Shown in pieces: positions 34,457 through 43,739 of a stretch of 64,000 bases of DNA. The stretch covers positions 130,898 through 194,897 of the forward strand of contig NZ_MQUS01000016.1 in NCBI RefSeq assembly GCF_001953885.1. The letters run 5' to 3'. Position numbers and translations under genes: made by a program. The stretch comes from Streptomyces sp. IMTB 2501 (GTDB taxonomy: Bacteria > Actinomycetota > Actinomycetes > Streptomycetales > Streptomycetaceae). Under the pieces are notes generated by a model. It had not been told where the DNA came from. It ran no database searches and worked only from the letters and a program-made list of their open reading frames with translations. Each line of letters opens with the position of its first letter. Positions within the stretch are counted from its first letter, which is position 1.

Positions 34457-35470
34457 TCAGGGCGCGGCCGGTGCCGGTCCCGAACTCGCCCGTACCGTCA
34501 GCTCGGGCGTGAGCAGCACGACCTCGTCGCCGCCCCGCCCGTCCAGCTTGGCCACCAGGTGCTCGACCGCGTACCGGCCCATCTCCTGCGCCGGGATCGC
34601 GACCGAGGTCAGCCGTACCGAGGCCTGGACGGCGACCTGGTCCGGGCAGATCGCGACGACGGACACGTCCTCCGGCACGGCCCGGCCCTGCTGGCGCAGC
34701 AGCGCGAGCAGCGGCTCCACCGCCGACTCGTTCTGCACCACGAACCCGGTCGTCGCCGGGCGCTCGTCGAAGATCCGGGCCAGGGTGAGGGCCATCGCGT
34801 CGTACCCGCCCTCGCACGGACGGTGCAGCACCCGGACGCCCGTCTCGCGGGCCCGGGAGCGCAGTCCGTCGAGGGTGCGCTCGGCAAAACCGGTGTGCCG
34901 CTCGTAGACGGCCGGGGCCTCGCCGATGACGGCGATGTCACCGTGACCGAGCCCCGCCAGCTGGTCCACGCACAGCGCGCCGGTCGCGCTCCAGTCCAGG
35001 TCCACGCAGGTCAGACCCGTCGTGTCGGCCGGCAGACCGATGAGTACCGAGGGCTGGTCGGTCTCCCGCAGCAGCGGCAGCCGCTCGTCCTGCAGCTCGA
35101 CGTCCATCAGGATCATCGCGTCGGCGAGACCGCTGCCGGTCACCCGGCGCACCGCGTCTGGCCCCTCCTCTCCGGTGAGCAGCAGGACGTCGTATCCGTG
35201 GATGCGCGCCGTGGTGGCCACCGCGATGGCGATCTCCATCATCACCGGCACATACATGTCGGTGCGCAGCGGGATCATCAGCGCGATGATGTTCGACCGT
35301 TTGCCGGCCAGGGCGCGGGCACCGGCGTTCGGGTGGTAGCCCAGTTCCCGGATGCTCTGCTCGACCCGTTGCCGGGTGGTCGCGGAGATGGACCGCTTGC
35401 CGCTGAGGACATAGCTCACCGTGCTCGCCGAGACTCCGGCGTGCTGGGCGACCTCGGCGAGGGTGACCAT
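34457..35470 (-). CDS. LacI family transcriptional repressor
   Basis: A 337-residue repressor. The N-terminal helix-turn-helix and hinge read VTLAEVAQHAGVSASTVSYV and NAGARALAGKRSN, followed by a periplasmic-binding-protein-like sugar sensor (IIALMIPLRTDMYVPVM, VAICPDQVAVQASVRLTSV). It should repress its own gene and the downstream GH31 gene until an oligosaccharide inducer binds. ATG 35470 begins the conserved helix. Two palindromes with core GAAGCGCTTC lie upstream (35489-35498 and 35577-35592), centred 91 bases apart, and a third before the GH3 remnant, so it probably once controlled the whole glycan locus. Confidence 0.88.
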   Translation of the reverse strand: MVTLAEVAQHAGVSASTVSYVLSGKRSISATTRQRVEQSIRELGYHPNAGARALAGKRSNIIALMIPLRTDMYVPVMMEIAIAVATTARIHGYDVLLLTGEEGPDAVRRVTGSGLADAMILMDVELQDERLPLLRETDQPSVLIGLPADTTGLTCVDLDWSATGALCVDQLAGLGHGDIAVIGEAPAVYERHTGFAERTLDGLRSRARETGVRVLHRPCEGGYDAMALTLARIFDERPATTGFVVQNESAVEPLLALLRQQGRAVPEDVSVVAICPDQVAVQASVRLTSVAIPAQEMGRYAVEHLVAKLDGRGGDEVVLLTPELTVRASSGPAPAAP

Positions 35471-35488
35471 CCGTGCTCCAAGCTTTGT

Positions 35489-35498
35489 GAAGCGCTTC
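35489..35498. promoter_or_regulatory. LacI-type operator, proximal copy
   Basis: GAAGCGCTTC, a 10-bp palindrome 19 bases upstream of the lacI-type start codon, where a bound repressor would block transcription or translation start. Confidence 0.65.
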
Positions 35499-35576
35499 GA
35501 CAACGCGCGCTGCTGACGAGAACGAGTGAGGGTGAGACTGACACTAGCCTCAGCCAAGGTGGGGTGTCCAGAGGCT

Positions 35577-35592
35577 GTCGAAGCGCTTCGAC
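35577..35592. promoter_or_regulatory. LacI-type operator, distal copy
   Basis: GTCGAAGCGCTTCGAC, a 16-bp perfect palindrome, the best of the three copies. With the proximal copy it could allow looping of about 91 bases. Confidence 0.7.
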
Positions 35593-35801
35593 GCCTTTTC
35601 CTCGTCAAGAGAGATGGCCGATATCTCGGACGTACCGTCGAGAGGTAGTACACACCCGCGCGCCGGGGCGGTGGCAGGGCTTTCGGCCGGATGGCCGCGC
35701 GAGGGGTGGTGGGGTGGGCCCGTTTCGGGTACGAACGATCCAGTAGCACTGGTCGGTAGCGAACGTCCCAGTCGTCCCTCTTCGCGGCGAGGTGAGCCTC
35801 A

Positions 35802-37739
35802 ATGTCCGCCCCCACCACTTCACGCACCACCGTCACCGAGCGCGAGGCACGCCGGGTGGCGGAGGCCGCCCGGGAACAGGACTGGCGCAAGCCCAGCTTC
35901 GCCAAGGAACTGTTCCTCGGGCGCTTCCGGCTCGACCTCATCCACCCCCACCCGCTCCCCGACGACGAGTCCGTGCGGCGCGGGGAGGAGTTCCTCGCCG
36001 AACTGCGCGCGTTCTGCGAGACCACAGTCGACGGGGCCCGCATCGAGCGCGAGGCCCGTATCCCCGACGAGGTCGTGGCGGGTCTGAAGGAACTCGGCGC
36101 CCTCGGCATGAAGATCGACCCCAAGTACGGCGGTCTCGGTCTCACCCAGCTCTACTACAACAAGGCCCTCGCCATGGTCGGCTCCGTGAGCCCCGCGGTC
36201 GGCGCGCTGCTCTCCGCCCACCAGTCGATCGGCGTACCGCAGCCGCTGAAGATGTTCGGCACCCAGGAGCAGAAGGACGCCTTCCTGCCGCGCTGCGCCC
36301 GCACCGACATCTCCGCCTTCCTGCTCACCGAGCCGGACGTCGGCTCCGACCCGGCACGGCTCGCGACCACGGCCGTACCCGACGGGGAGGACTACGTCCT
36401 CGACGGGGTGAAGCTGTGGACCACCAACGGGGTGGTCGCCGATCTGCTCGTCGTCATGGCCCGGGTGCCGAAGTCGGAGGGGCACAAGGGCGGCATCACC
36501 GCTTTCGTGGTGGAGGCGGCCTCGGAGGGCATCACCGTCGAGAACCGCAACGCCTTCATGGGTCTGCGCGGCATCGAGAACGGCGTCACCCGCTTCCACC
36601 AGGTGCGCGTCCCGGCGGCGAACCGCATCGGGCCCGAGGGCGCGGGCCTGAAGATCGCGCTCACCACCCTCAACACCGGCCGGCTCTCACTGCCCGCGAT
36701 GTGCGCGGGCTCCGGCAAGTGGTGCCTGAAGATCGCCCGCGAATGGTCGGCGGAGCGCGAGCAGTGGGGCAAGCCGGTGGCGCTGCACGAGGCCGTCGGC
36801 TCCAAGATCAGCTTCATCGCGGCGACGACGTTCGCCCTGGAGGCCGTCCTCGACCTCTCCTCGCAGATGGCCGACGAGGACCGCAACGACATCCGTATCG
36901 AGGCCGCCCTCGCCAAGCTCTACGGATCCGAGATGGCCTGGAAGATGGCCGACGAACTGGTCCAGATCCGCGGCGGCCGCGGCTACGAGACGGCCGAGTC
37001 CCTGAAGGCACGCGGCGAACGGGCGGTCCCGGCCGAGCAGATGCTGCGCGACCTGCGGATCAACCGCATCTTCGAGGGCTCCACGGAGATCATGCACCTG
37101 TTGATCGCCCGCGAGGCCGTCGACGCCCATCTCTCGGTCGCCGGTGACCTCATCGACCCCGACAAGTCCCTGTCCGACAAGGCGAGGGCGGGCGCGAACG
37201 CGGGTGTCTTCTACGCCAAGTGGCTGCCGAAGCTGGTCGCCGGACCGGGGCAACTCCCCATGGCATACGGCGAGTTCAAGCAGAGCGTCGATCTGTCCGG
37301 GCATCTGCGCTATGTCGAGCGCACCGCCCGCAAGCTGGCCCGCTCCACCTTCTACGCCATGTCCCGCTGGCAGGGCCGGATGGAGACCAAGCAGGGCTTC
37401 CTCGGGCGGATCGTGGACATCGGTGCCGAGCTGTTCGCGATGAGCGCGGCCTGTGTCCGTGCCGAACTGCTGCGCAGCCGGGGCGAACACGGCCGCGAGG
37501 CCTACCAGCTGGCCGATGCCTTCTGCCGGCAGGCCCGCATCCGCGTCGAGGAACTCTTCGACCGGCTGTGGACCAACACCGACGCCCTCGACCGGAAGGT
37601 GGTCAAGGGCGTGCTCGGAGGGTCCTACACATGGCTGGAGGAAGGCATCGTCGATCCCTCCGGGGACGGCCCGTGGATCGCCGACGCGACCCCGGGACCG
37701 TCCGCTCGGGAGAACGAACGCCGTCCTTACGGCGCCTGA
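35802..37739 (+). CDS. Long-chain acyl-CoA dehydrogenase family protein
   Basis: A 645-residue flavoenzyme of the VLCAD/ACAD9 type. The N-terminal helical, central strand and C-terminal helical domains are followed by an extra C-terminal region of about 200 residues that in the long-chain enzymes aids dimerisation or membrane association. Seen: FLLTEPDVGSDPARL (FAD/substrate loop), LWTTNG, and INRIFEGSTEIMH with the catalytic Glu. It would carry out the first step of fatty-acid beta-oxidation. ATG 35802 is preceded by GAGGTGAG. It is monocistronic as far as seen, facing a small secreted-protein gene. Confidence 0.85.
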   Translation: MSAPTTSRTTVTEREARRVAEAAREQDWRKPSFAKELFLGRFRLDLIHPHPLPDDESVRRGEEFLAELRAFCETTVDGARIEREARIPDEVVAGLKELGALGMKIDPKYGGLGLTQLYYNKALAMVGSVSPAVGALLSAHQSIGVPQPLKMFGTQEQKDAFLPRCARTDISAFLLTEPDVGSDPARLATTAVPDGEDYVLDGVKLWTTNGVVADLLVVMARVPKSEGHKGGITAFVVEAASEGITVENRNAFMGLRGIENGVTRFHQVRVPAANRIGPEGAGLKIALTTLNTGRLSLPAMCAGSGKWCLKIAREWSAEREQWGKPVALHEAVGSKISFIAATTFALEAVLDLSSQMADEDRNDIRIEAALAKLYGSEMAWKMADELVQIRGGRGYETAESLKARGERAVPAEQMLRDLRINRIFEGSTEIMHLLIAREAVDAHLSVAGDLIDPDKSLSDKARAGANAGVFYAKWLPKLVAGPGQLPMAYGEFKQSVDLSGHLRYVERTARKLARSTFYAMSRWQGRMETKQGFLGRIVDIGAELFAMSAACVRAELLRSRGEHGREAYQLADAFCRQARIRVEELFDRLWTNTDALDRKVVKGVLGGSYTWLEEGIVDPSGDGPWIADATPGPSARENERRPYGA

Positions 37740-37772
37740 GCCCTCCTGGTCCGGCCGACCGGGCGCCTGGGG

Positions 37773-38249
37773 TCAGTTGCCCCAGGTGCCCTGGTTCACG
37801 GCGCAGGTCCAGCCCGAGCCGCGCAGAGTGAACTTCACCTGGTAGGAGCGGGTGTTGAGCAGGTGCGTCTGCACCTTCACACCGAGGCTCGCCTTCTTGT
37901 TCAGCGTCCCCGTGGACACGGTCACCGTCGTCGACGTCCTGTGGGTGACCTTGCCACCCGTGGCCCTGGCCGAGCCGAAGCGGATGTTCTTCATGTCCGT
38001 GATGGTGAGCGAGGCGTTCTTGAAGGCCTTCGTCGTGCTCACGTTCTTGATGCCGAAGTACAGTCCCCCGTTGGTCGCCCAGCCGTGCGAGTCGATGTAG
38101 AAGCGGCTCGGGTAGACCAGGTCGATCGGGCAGCCGGCGCTCTGCGGCGCTCGGGTGGCCGCGAACGCGCCCCCGGCGAGACCGAGTTGAGCGGCGGTCA
38201 GCAGACCGGCCGTCGCCAGGACCGTCGCGGTCGTACGCATGCGGTTCAT
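37773..38249 (-). CDS. Small secreted protein of unknown function
   Basis: A 158-residue preprotein with a signal peptide (TTATVLATAGLLTAAQLGLA, cleavage likely after AFA near residue 30). The mature 128 residues have two cysteines, Cys40 (SAGCPID) and one near the C-terminus (GWTCAVNQ), that could form a disulphide, and alternating Thr/Val/Lys-rich stretches suggesting an immunoglobulin-like beta-sandwich. No known family is recognised. ATG 38249 starts MNRMRTTATV. It converges on the acyl-CoA dehydrogenase gene with 33 bases between the stops. Confidence 0.7.
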   Translation of the reverse strand: MNRMRTTATVLATAGLLTAAQLGLAGGAFAATRAPQSAGCPIDLVYPSRFYIDSHGWATNGGLYFGIKNVSTTKAFKNASLTITDMKNIRFGSARATGGKVTHRTSTTVTVSTGTLNKKASLGVKVQTHLLNTRSYQVKFTLRGSGWTCAVNQGTWGN

Positions 38250-38333
38250 GGTGGTGATTCCTCCCCCTATGTGGCCCTTCGTGGCGGGCGCCGACGAAAG
38301 GATGTCATGATCGGCGAGCGGAAGCGCGGGAAT

Positions 38334-38501
38334 TCAGCAGTACTCGCCGCTCGGGTCCCGCGTGGTCCACGAGCAGGAGTCGATCCCGGCGTCCGGGAAG
38401 ACGTACCCGTGGTCGGAGGTGCCCTTCAGTACCCGGCCCCTGAGCGAGGCGGCCCCGCCGGCGAGGGCGGGCAGGGCTGCGCGTAGGCGCTGTGCGCGCA
38501 T
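38334..38501 (-). CDS. Possible 55-residue peptide
   Basis: ATG 38501 is preceded by GGGGG at seven bases. The product has an Arg-rich, weakly hydrophobic start (MRAQRLRAALPALAGG) and a C-terminal part with two cysteines (DSCSWTTRDPSGEYC). It might be a small exported peptide or a remnant of a gene like the secreted protein downstream. Support is limited to the ribosome site and composition. Confidence 0.3.
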   Translation of the reverse strand: MRAQRLRAALPALAGGAASLRGRVLKGTSDHGYVFPDAGIDSCSWTTRDPSGEYC

Positions 38502-38673
38502 GGAGATCCCCCAGGATGTCGTCCGCGAAGTGATGCGACTGAAGTCTTATCACGCGATCTTCACCAGTGCTTCACAACGGGAGAACTGCTTCATCCCGCG
38601 ACGAAACCCGTTTACGCACCCGCCCGGGGGATGCCCTGTCCTGACCGTCACCGCTTGCGGCAACAATGGGGGG

Positions 38674-39945
38674 ATGACCGACAGCCTCGCCCATCCGGCG
38701 CCCCTCGCCGACCCGCACCTCGTCTACGACCCGGTCGCGGGCGACGGCCCCAAGGACGTGGTGATCCTCGGCTCCACCGGATCCATCGGCACCCAGGCCA
38801 TCGACCTCGTGCTGCGCCACCCCGGCCGCTTCCGGGTCACCGCCCTGTCCGCGAACGGCGGCCGCGTCGCCCTCCTGGCCGAGCAGGCACACCGGCTGCG
38901 GGTGCGGACCGTGGCGGTCGCCCGCGAGGACGCCGTACCGGCCCTGCGCGAGGCACTCGCCGCCGAGTACGGCCCCGGGGAGGCGCTCCCCGAGATCCTC
39001 GCCGGCCCGGACGCGGCCAGCCAGCTCGCCGCCTCCGACTGCCACACGGTGCTGAACGGCATCACCGGCTCCATCGGCCTCGCGCCCACCCTCGCCGCAC
39101 TGGGGGCGGGCCGCACCCTCGCCCTCGCCAACAAGGAGTCCCTGATCGTCGGCGGGCCACTGGTCAAGGGGCTGGCCAAGCCCGGCCAGATCATCCCGGT
39201 CGACTCCGAGCACGCCGCCCTCTTCCAGGCCGTGGCCGCCGGCACCCGCGCCGACGTCCGCAAACTCGTCGTCACCGCCTCCGGCGGCCCCTTCCGCGGC
39301 CGCACCAAGGCCGAGCTGGCGAACGTCACCGTCGAGGACGCCCTCGCCCACCCCACCTGGGCGATGGGCCCGGTGATCACGATCAACTCCGCGACCCTCG
39401 TCAACAAGGGCCTGGAGGTCATCGAGGCACACCTCCTCTACGACATTCCCTTCGACCGCATTGAGGTGGTCGTGCATCCCCAGTCGTATGTCCACTCGAT
39501 GGTCGAGTTCACCGACGGATCCACGATCGCCCAGGCGACGCCCCCCGATATGCGCGGGCCCATCGCCATAGGTCTGGGCTGGCCCGAACGCGTCCCCGAC
39601 GCCGCGCCCGCTTTCGACTGGAGCAAGGCCTCCACCTGGGAGTTCTTCCCCCTGGACAACGAGGCCTTCCCCTCGGTGAACCTCGCCCGACACGTGGGGC
39701 AGCTCGCGGGGACCGCCCCGGCGGTGTTCAATGCGGCCAACGAGGAGTGCGTCGAGGCCTTCCTGGGCGGCGCACTGCCCTTCAACGGGATCATGGAGAC
39801 CGTCACCCGGGTCGTCGAGGAACACGGCACCCCGGACACGGGAACTTCACTCACGGTGTCGGACGTCCTCGAAGCGGAGACCTGGGCCCGTGCCCGGGCT
39901 CGTGAACTGACTGCCACGACGGCGACCGCGGAGGCGCGTGCATGA
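38674..39945 (+). CDS. dxr: 1-deoxy-D-xylulose 5-phosphate reductoisomerase
   Basis: A 423-residue enzyme of the MEP isoprenoid pathway, converting DXP to MEP with NADPH. Seen: VILGSTGSIGTQAIDL (NADPH motif), LANKESLIVGG, PVDSEHAALFQA (metal-binding region), SGGPFRG and PTWAMGPVITINSATLVNKG. ATG 38674 was chosen because the conserved NADPH motif follows at a normal distance (an N-terminal extension of about 27 residues); upstream in-frame sequence is not conserved-looking. The gene overlaps rseP by four bases (ATGA), and ispG follows, so two MEP enzymes flank the protease. Confidence 0.93.
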   Translation: MTDSLAHPAPLADPHLVYDPVAGDGPKDVVILGSTGSIGTQAIDLVLRHPGRFRVTALSANGGRVALLAEQAHRLRVRTVAVAREDAVPALREALAAEYGPGEALPEILAGPDAASQLAASDCHTVLNGITGSIGLAPTLAALGAGRTLALANKESLIVGGPLVKGLAKPGQIIPVDSEHAALFQAVAAGTRADVRKLVVTASGGPFRGRTKAELANVTVEDALAHPTWAMGPVITINSATLVNKGLEVIEAHLLYDIPFDRIEVVVHPQSYVHSMVEFTDGSTIAQATPPDMRGPIAIGLGWPERVPDAAPAFDWSKASTWEFFPLDNEAFPSVNLARHVGQLAGTAPAVFNAANEECVEAFLGGALPFNGIMETVTRVVEEHGTPDTGTSLTVSDVLEAETWARARARELTATTATAEARA

Positions 39946-41246
39946 CGACCTTGATGTTCATCCTCGGCATAGTGGTCTTCGCGGTCGGCCTGCTCGTCTC
40001 GATCGCGTGGCACGAGCTGGGGCACCTGTCCACGGCCAAGCTCTTCGGCATCCGCGTTCCGCAGTACATGGTCGGCTTCGGCCCGACCGTCTGGTCGCGG
40101 AAGAAGGGGGAGACCGAGTACGGCATCAAGGCGGTCCCGCTCGGCGGCTACATCCGCATGATCGGGATGTTCCCGCCCGACGACCAGGGCCGCGTCTCCG
40201 CCCGCTCGACCTCCCCGTGGCGGGGCATGATCGAGGACGCCCGCTCGGCGGCCTACGAAGAACTGCAGGCCGGTGACGAGACGCGCATGTTCTACACGCG
40301 CAAGCCGTGGAAGCGGGTCATCGTCATGTTCGCGGGCCCCTTCATGAACCTGATCCTCGCGATCGGCCTGTTCTTCACCGTGCTCATGGGCTTCGGCATC
40401 CAGCAGCAGACCACCACCGTCGCCTCCGTCTCGCCCTGTGTCATCGCGCAGAGCGAGCACCGCGACAGCTGCAAGAAGTCCGACGCCGCCTCCCCGGCCG
40501 AGGCCGCCGGCATGAAGAAGCGCGACAAGATCGTCTCCTTCGACGGCACACCGACCAAGGACTGGAACACCCTGTCGGACCTGATCCGGGACAGCGCCGG
40601 GAAAACCGTCCCGATCGTCGTCGAGCGCGACGGCAGGCAGCTCACCCTGCACGCCACCATCGCCACCAACCTGGTCGCCCAGAAGGACTCCAGCGGGCAG
40701 TACGTCCAGGGCAAGTACGTCAAGGCCGGCTTCCTCGGCTTCGGCTCCGCCACCGGTGTCGTCCACCAGGACTTCGGTCAGTCGGTCACCTGGATGAGCG
40801 ACCGGGTCGGCGATGCCGTCGACTCCCTCGCCGCCCTGCCCGGCAAGATCCCCGCGCTGTGGAACGCCGCCTTCGGCGACGGCCCGCGCGAACCCGACTC
40901 CCCGATGGGCATCGTCGGCGCCGCCCGGGTCACCGGCGAGATCGCCACCCTGGACATCCCCGCCTCCCAGCAGGTGGCGATGTTCGTGATGCTGCTCGCC
41001 GGCTTCAACCTCTCGCTGTTCCTGTTCAACATGCTCCCGCTGCTCCCGCTCGACGGCGGGCACATCGCGGGCGCCCTGTGGGAGGCGCTGCGGCGGAACG
41101 TGGCCCGGGTGCTCCGGCGTCCGGACCCGGGTCCGTTCGACGTGGCGAAGCTGATGCCGGTGGCGTACGTGGTGGCCGGGATCTTCGTCTGCTTCACCAT
41201 CCTGGTGCTGATCGCGGACGTGGTTAACCCGGTGAAAATCTCGTAG
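39942..41246 (+). CDS. rseP: Site-2 membrane metalloprotease RseP
   Basis: A 434-residue M50 protease. The zinc site HELGH is in the first membrane helix region (SIAWHELGHLS, residues about 20-30), and the third ligand Asp is in LPLLPLDGGHIAG near the C-terminus. A PDZ domain occupies about residues 165-240 (SPAEAAGMKKRDKIVSFDG). Four membrane spans are expected. Such proteases cut membrane-bound anti-sigma factors and signal-peptide remnants within the bilayer. Its ATG overlaps the dxr stop. A released sigma factor substrate could be of the membrane-fused kind encoded at 6578, but that is speculation. Confidence 0.9.
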   Translation: MTTLMFILGIVVFAVGLLVSIAWHELGHLSTAKLFGIRVPQYMVGFGPTVWSRKKGETEYGIKAVPLGGYIRMIGMFPPDDQGRVSARSTSPWRGMIEDARSAAYEELQAGDETRMFYTRKPWKRVIVMFAGPFMNLILAIGLFFTVLMGFGIQQQTTTVASVSPCVIAQSEHRDSCKKSDAASPAEAAGMKKRDKIVSFDGTPTKDWNTLSDLIRDSAGKTVPIVVERDGRQLTLHATIATNLVAQKDSSGQYVQGKYVKAGFLGFGSATGVVHQDFGQSVTWMSDRVGDAVDSLAALPGKIPALWNAAFGDGPREPDSPMGIVGAARVTGEIATLDIPASQQVAMFVMLLAGFNLSLFLFNMLPLLPLDGGHIAGALWEALRRNVARVLRRPDPGPFDVAKLMPVAYVVAGIFVCFTILVLIADVVNPVKIS

Positions 41247-41415
41247 CCACGCGACGTTCGAGGCGGCCCGGAATCATGTGTTCCGGGCCGCCTCCCAACG
41301 AGTGGGTTTACGGGTGGGATGTGCTCGGGCCAAGGCCTGTGCCGTAATCTCGAAGCCTGGAGCCCGCCGGTCGACGGGACCGGACCTAGATCCACGACTT
41401 GGGGTTGCACAGCAG

Positions 41416-42573
41416 ATGACTGCGATTTCTCTCGGCATGCCGTCCGTTCCGACCAAGCTCGCCGAGCGCCGGAAGAGCCGGCAGATCCAGGTCGGAAGCG
41501 TGGCGGTCGGCGGAGACGCACCCGTCTCGGTCCAGTCGATGACCACGACCCGTACGTCGGACATCGGCGCCACCCTCCAGCAGATCGCCGAGCTGACCGC
41601 GTCCGGCTGCCAGATCGTCCGCGTCGCCTGTCCCACCCAGGACGACGCCGACGCCCTCGCGACCATCGCCCGCAAGTCCCAGATCCCGGTCATCGCCGAC
41701 ATCCACTTCCAGCCCAAGTACGTCTTCGCGGCCATCGAGGCCGGCTGCGCCGCGGTCCGCGTCAACCCCGGCAACATCAAGCAGTTCGACGACAAGGTCA
41801 GGGAGATCGCCCAGGCCGCCCAGGACCACGGCACCCCGATCCGCATCGGTGTCAACGCCGGCTCCCTCGACAGGCGCCTGCTCCAGAAGTACGGCAAGGC
41901 GACGCCGGAGGCCCTGGTCGAGTCGGCCCTCTGGGAGGCGTCCCTCTTCGAGGAGCACGGCTTCCGGGACATCAAGATCTCCGTCAAGCACAACGACCCG
42001 GTGATCATGATCGAGGCGTACAAGCAGCTGGCGGCGCAGTGCGACTACCCGCTCCACCTCGGTGTGACGGAGGCGGGCCCGGCCTTCCAGGGCACGATCA
42101 AGTCGGCGGTGGCCTTCGGCGCGCTGCTCTCCCAGGGCATCGGCGACACCATCCGCGTCTCCCTGTCGGCCCCGCCGGCGGAGGAGGTCAAGGTCGGCAA
42201 CCAGATCCTCGAATCCCTGAACCTGCGCCAGCGCGGCCTGGAGATCGTCTCCTGCCCGTCCTGCGGCCGCGCCCAGGTCGACGTCTACAAGCTCGCCGAA
42301 GAAGTCACCGCCGGCCTGACCGGCATGGACGTCCCGCTGCGCGTCGCCGTCATGGGCTGCGTGGTGAACGGCCCGGGCGAGGCCCGGGAGGCCGACCTCG
42401 GGGTCGCCTCCGGCAACGGCAAGGGCCAGATCTTCGTCAAGGGCGAGGTCATCAAGACCGTCCCCGAGTCCAAGATCGTGGAGACCCTCATCGAGGAGGC
42501 CATGAAGCTGGCCGAGCAGATGGAGAAGGACGGCGTGATCTCCGGCGAGCCGTCGGTGTCGGTGGCCGGCTGA
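41416..42573 (+). CDS. ispG: 4-hydroxy-3-methylbut-2-enyl diphosphate synthase
   Basis: A 385-residue iron-sulphur enzyme of the MEP pathway that reduces MEcPP to HMBPP. The N-terminal TIM barrel begins around VGSVAVGGDAPVSVQSMTTT; the C-terminal cluster domain has SCPSCGR and GCVVNGPGEA supplying the [4Fe-4S] cysteines. ATG 41416 gives the family-typical start MTAISLGMPS. There is no strong ribosome site, and the gap to rseP is 169 bases, so it may have its own promoter. A hairpin follows the stop. Confidence 0.93.
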   Translation: MTAISLGMPSVPTKLAERRKSRQIQVGSVAVGGDAPVSVQSMTTTRTSDIGATLQQIAELTASGCQIVRVACPTQDDADALATIARKSQIPVIADIHFQPKYVFAAIEAGCAAVRVNPGNIKQFDDKVREIAQAAQDHGTPIRIGVNAGSLDRRLLQKYGKATPEALVESALWEASLFEEHGFRDIKISVKHNDPVIMIEAYKQLAAQCDYPLHLGVTEAGPAFQGTIKSAVAFGALLSQGIGDTIRVSLSAPPAEEVKVGNQILESLNLRQRGLEIVSCPSCGRAQVDVYKLAEEVTAGLTGMDVPLRVAVMGCVVNGPGEAREADLGVASGNGKGQIFVKGEVIKTVPESKIVETLIEEAMKLAEQMEKDGVISGEPSVSVAG

Positions 42574-42591
42574 GCCCGCACACCCTGGTCC

Positions 42592-42621
42592 GAGTCCCGT
42601 CACCCGTGGGTGGCGGGACTC
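42592..42621 (+). terminator. Terminator hairpin after ispG
   Basis: GAGTCCCGTCACCC and GGGTGGCGGGACTC pair over 14 bp (one G-U) around a nominal two-base loop, followed by the pyrimidine-rich CCTCTCCTC. Confidence 0.8.
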
Positions 42622-42716
42622 CTCTCCTCGGGCCTCGTCCCTCACCCCCAAGCGCGCCACAATCGCTCGGGGTAAAGTTCCGAGACCAGCAGAACCCCCA
42701 GGGTGAGGCCCCGCAC

Positions 42717-43565
42717 GTGTTGACCCAGACCAGCTCACGGGTGCTCGAACCGAGCGACCTTGACGCCGCGCTCGCCGTCCTCGACCGCGAGCCGGTCACG
42801 AACGCCTTCGTGACCTCCCGGGTGCAGGTCGCCGGCCTCGACCCGTGGCGCCTCGGCGGCGAGATGTGGGGCTGGTACGAGGACGGCATGCTCACGTCCC
42901 TGTGCTACGCGGGCGCCAACCTGGTCCCGGTCTGCGCCACTCCGCGCGCCGTCCGCGCCTTCGCGGACCGGGCGCGAAGGGCCGGCCGCCGCTGCTCCTC
43001 CATCGTCGGTCCGGCCGAGCCCACCGCCGCGCTGTGGCGCCTGCTGGAGCCCCACTGGGGTCCCGCCCGGGAGATCCGCGCGCACCAGCCCCTGATGGTC
43101 ACCGACCGCATGCCCGCCGACATCGCCCCGGACCCCTACGTCCGCCGCGTCCGCAAGGACGAGATGGAGACGATCATGCCGGCGTGTGTGGCGATGTTCA
43201 CCGAGGAGGTCGGTGTATCGCCGATGGCCGGCGACGGTGGTCTGCTGTACCAGGCCCGCGTCGCCGAACTCGTCGGCTCCGGCCGCTCCTTCGCCCGCCT
43301 CGACGAGCGCGGCAAGGTCGTCTTCAAGGCGGAGATCGGCGCGGCGACCAGCGAGGCCTGCCAGATCCAGGGCGTCTGGGTGGCCCCCGAGTACCGGGGG
43401 AGAGGCCTGGCGGCACCGGGGATGGCAGCCGTCCTGCGCTATGCGCTCGCCGATGTGGCCCCGGTGGTCAGCCTCTACGTGAACGACTTCAACACGGCGG
43501 CGAGACGGACGTACCACCGCGTCGGGTTCCAGGAGATCGGCGCGTTCATGAGCGTGCTGTTCTAG
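42717..43565 (+). CDS. GNAT family N-acetyltransferase with DUF4081 N-terminus
   Basis: A 282-residue protein. The first 140 residues (NAFVTSRVQVAGLDPWRLGG, SIVGPAEPTAALWRLL) match the DUF4081 type of N-terminal half, the last 130 a GNAT acetyltransferase, with the acetyl-CoA loop VWVAPEYRGRGLAAPGM and the C-terminal YHRVGFQEIG. The acceptor is unknown. GTG 42717 has GTGAGG eight bases upstream. It is near ispG in the same direction but separated by a terminator, so it is probably a separate unit. Confidence 0.82.
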   Translation: MLTQTSSRVLEPSDLDAALAVLDREPVTNAFVTSRVQVAGLDPWRLGGEMWGWYEDGMLTSLCYAGANLVPVCATPRAVRAFADRARRAGRRCSSIVGPAEPTAALWRLLEPHWGPAREIRAHQPLMVTDRMPADIAPDPYVRRVRKDEMETIMPACVAMFTEEVGVSPMAGDGGLLYQARVAELVGSGRSFARLDERGKVVFKAEIGAATSEACQIQGVWVAPEYRGRGLAAPGMAAVLRYALADVAPVVSLYVNDFNTAARRTYHRVGFQEIGAFMSVLF

Positions 43566-43739
43566 GGCAGGGCCTGCCCGGCGGATCAGGTCGCAGGGCA
43601 TCGGCGGCGCTTCATCGGCGCAGGTGAGCGTGAGCGACGGGGGTGCCCCGGGCAAGCGAAGGCGTGTCGGTCCCCGCGTCTGCGACAGGATCCGGCGGAC
43701 AGGCCCTGGTCCACCCCCGGTCCCACCTCCCGGCCACGG

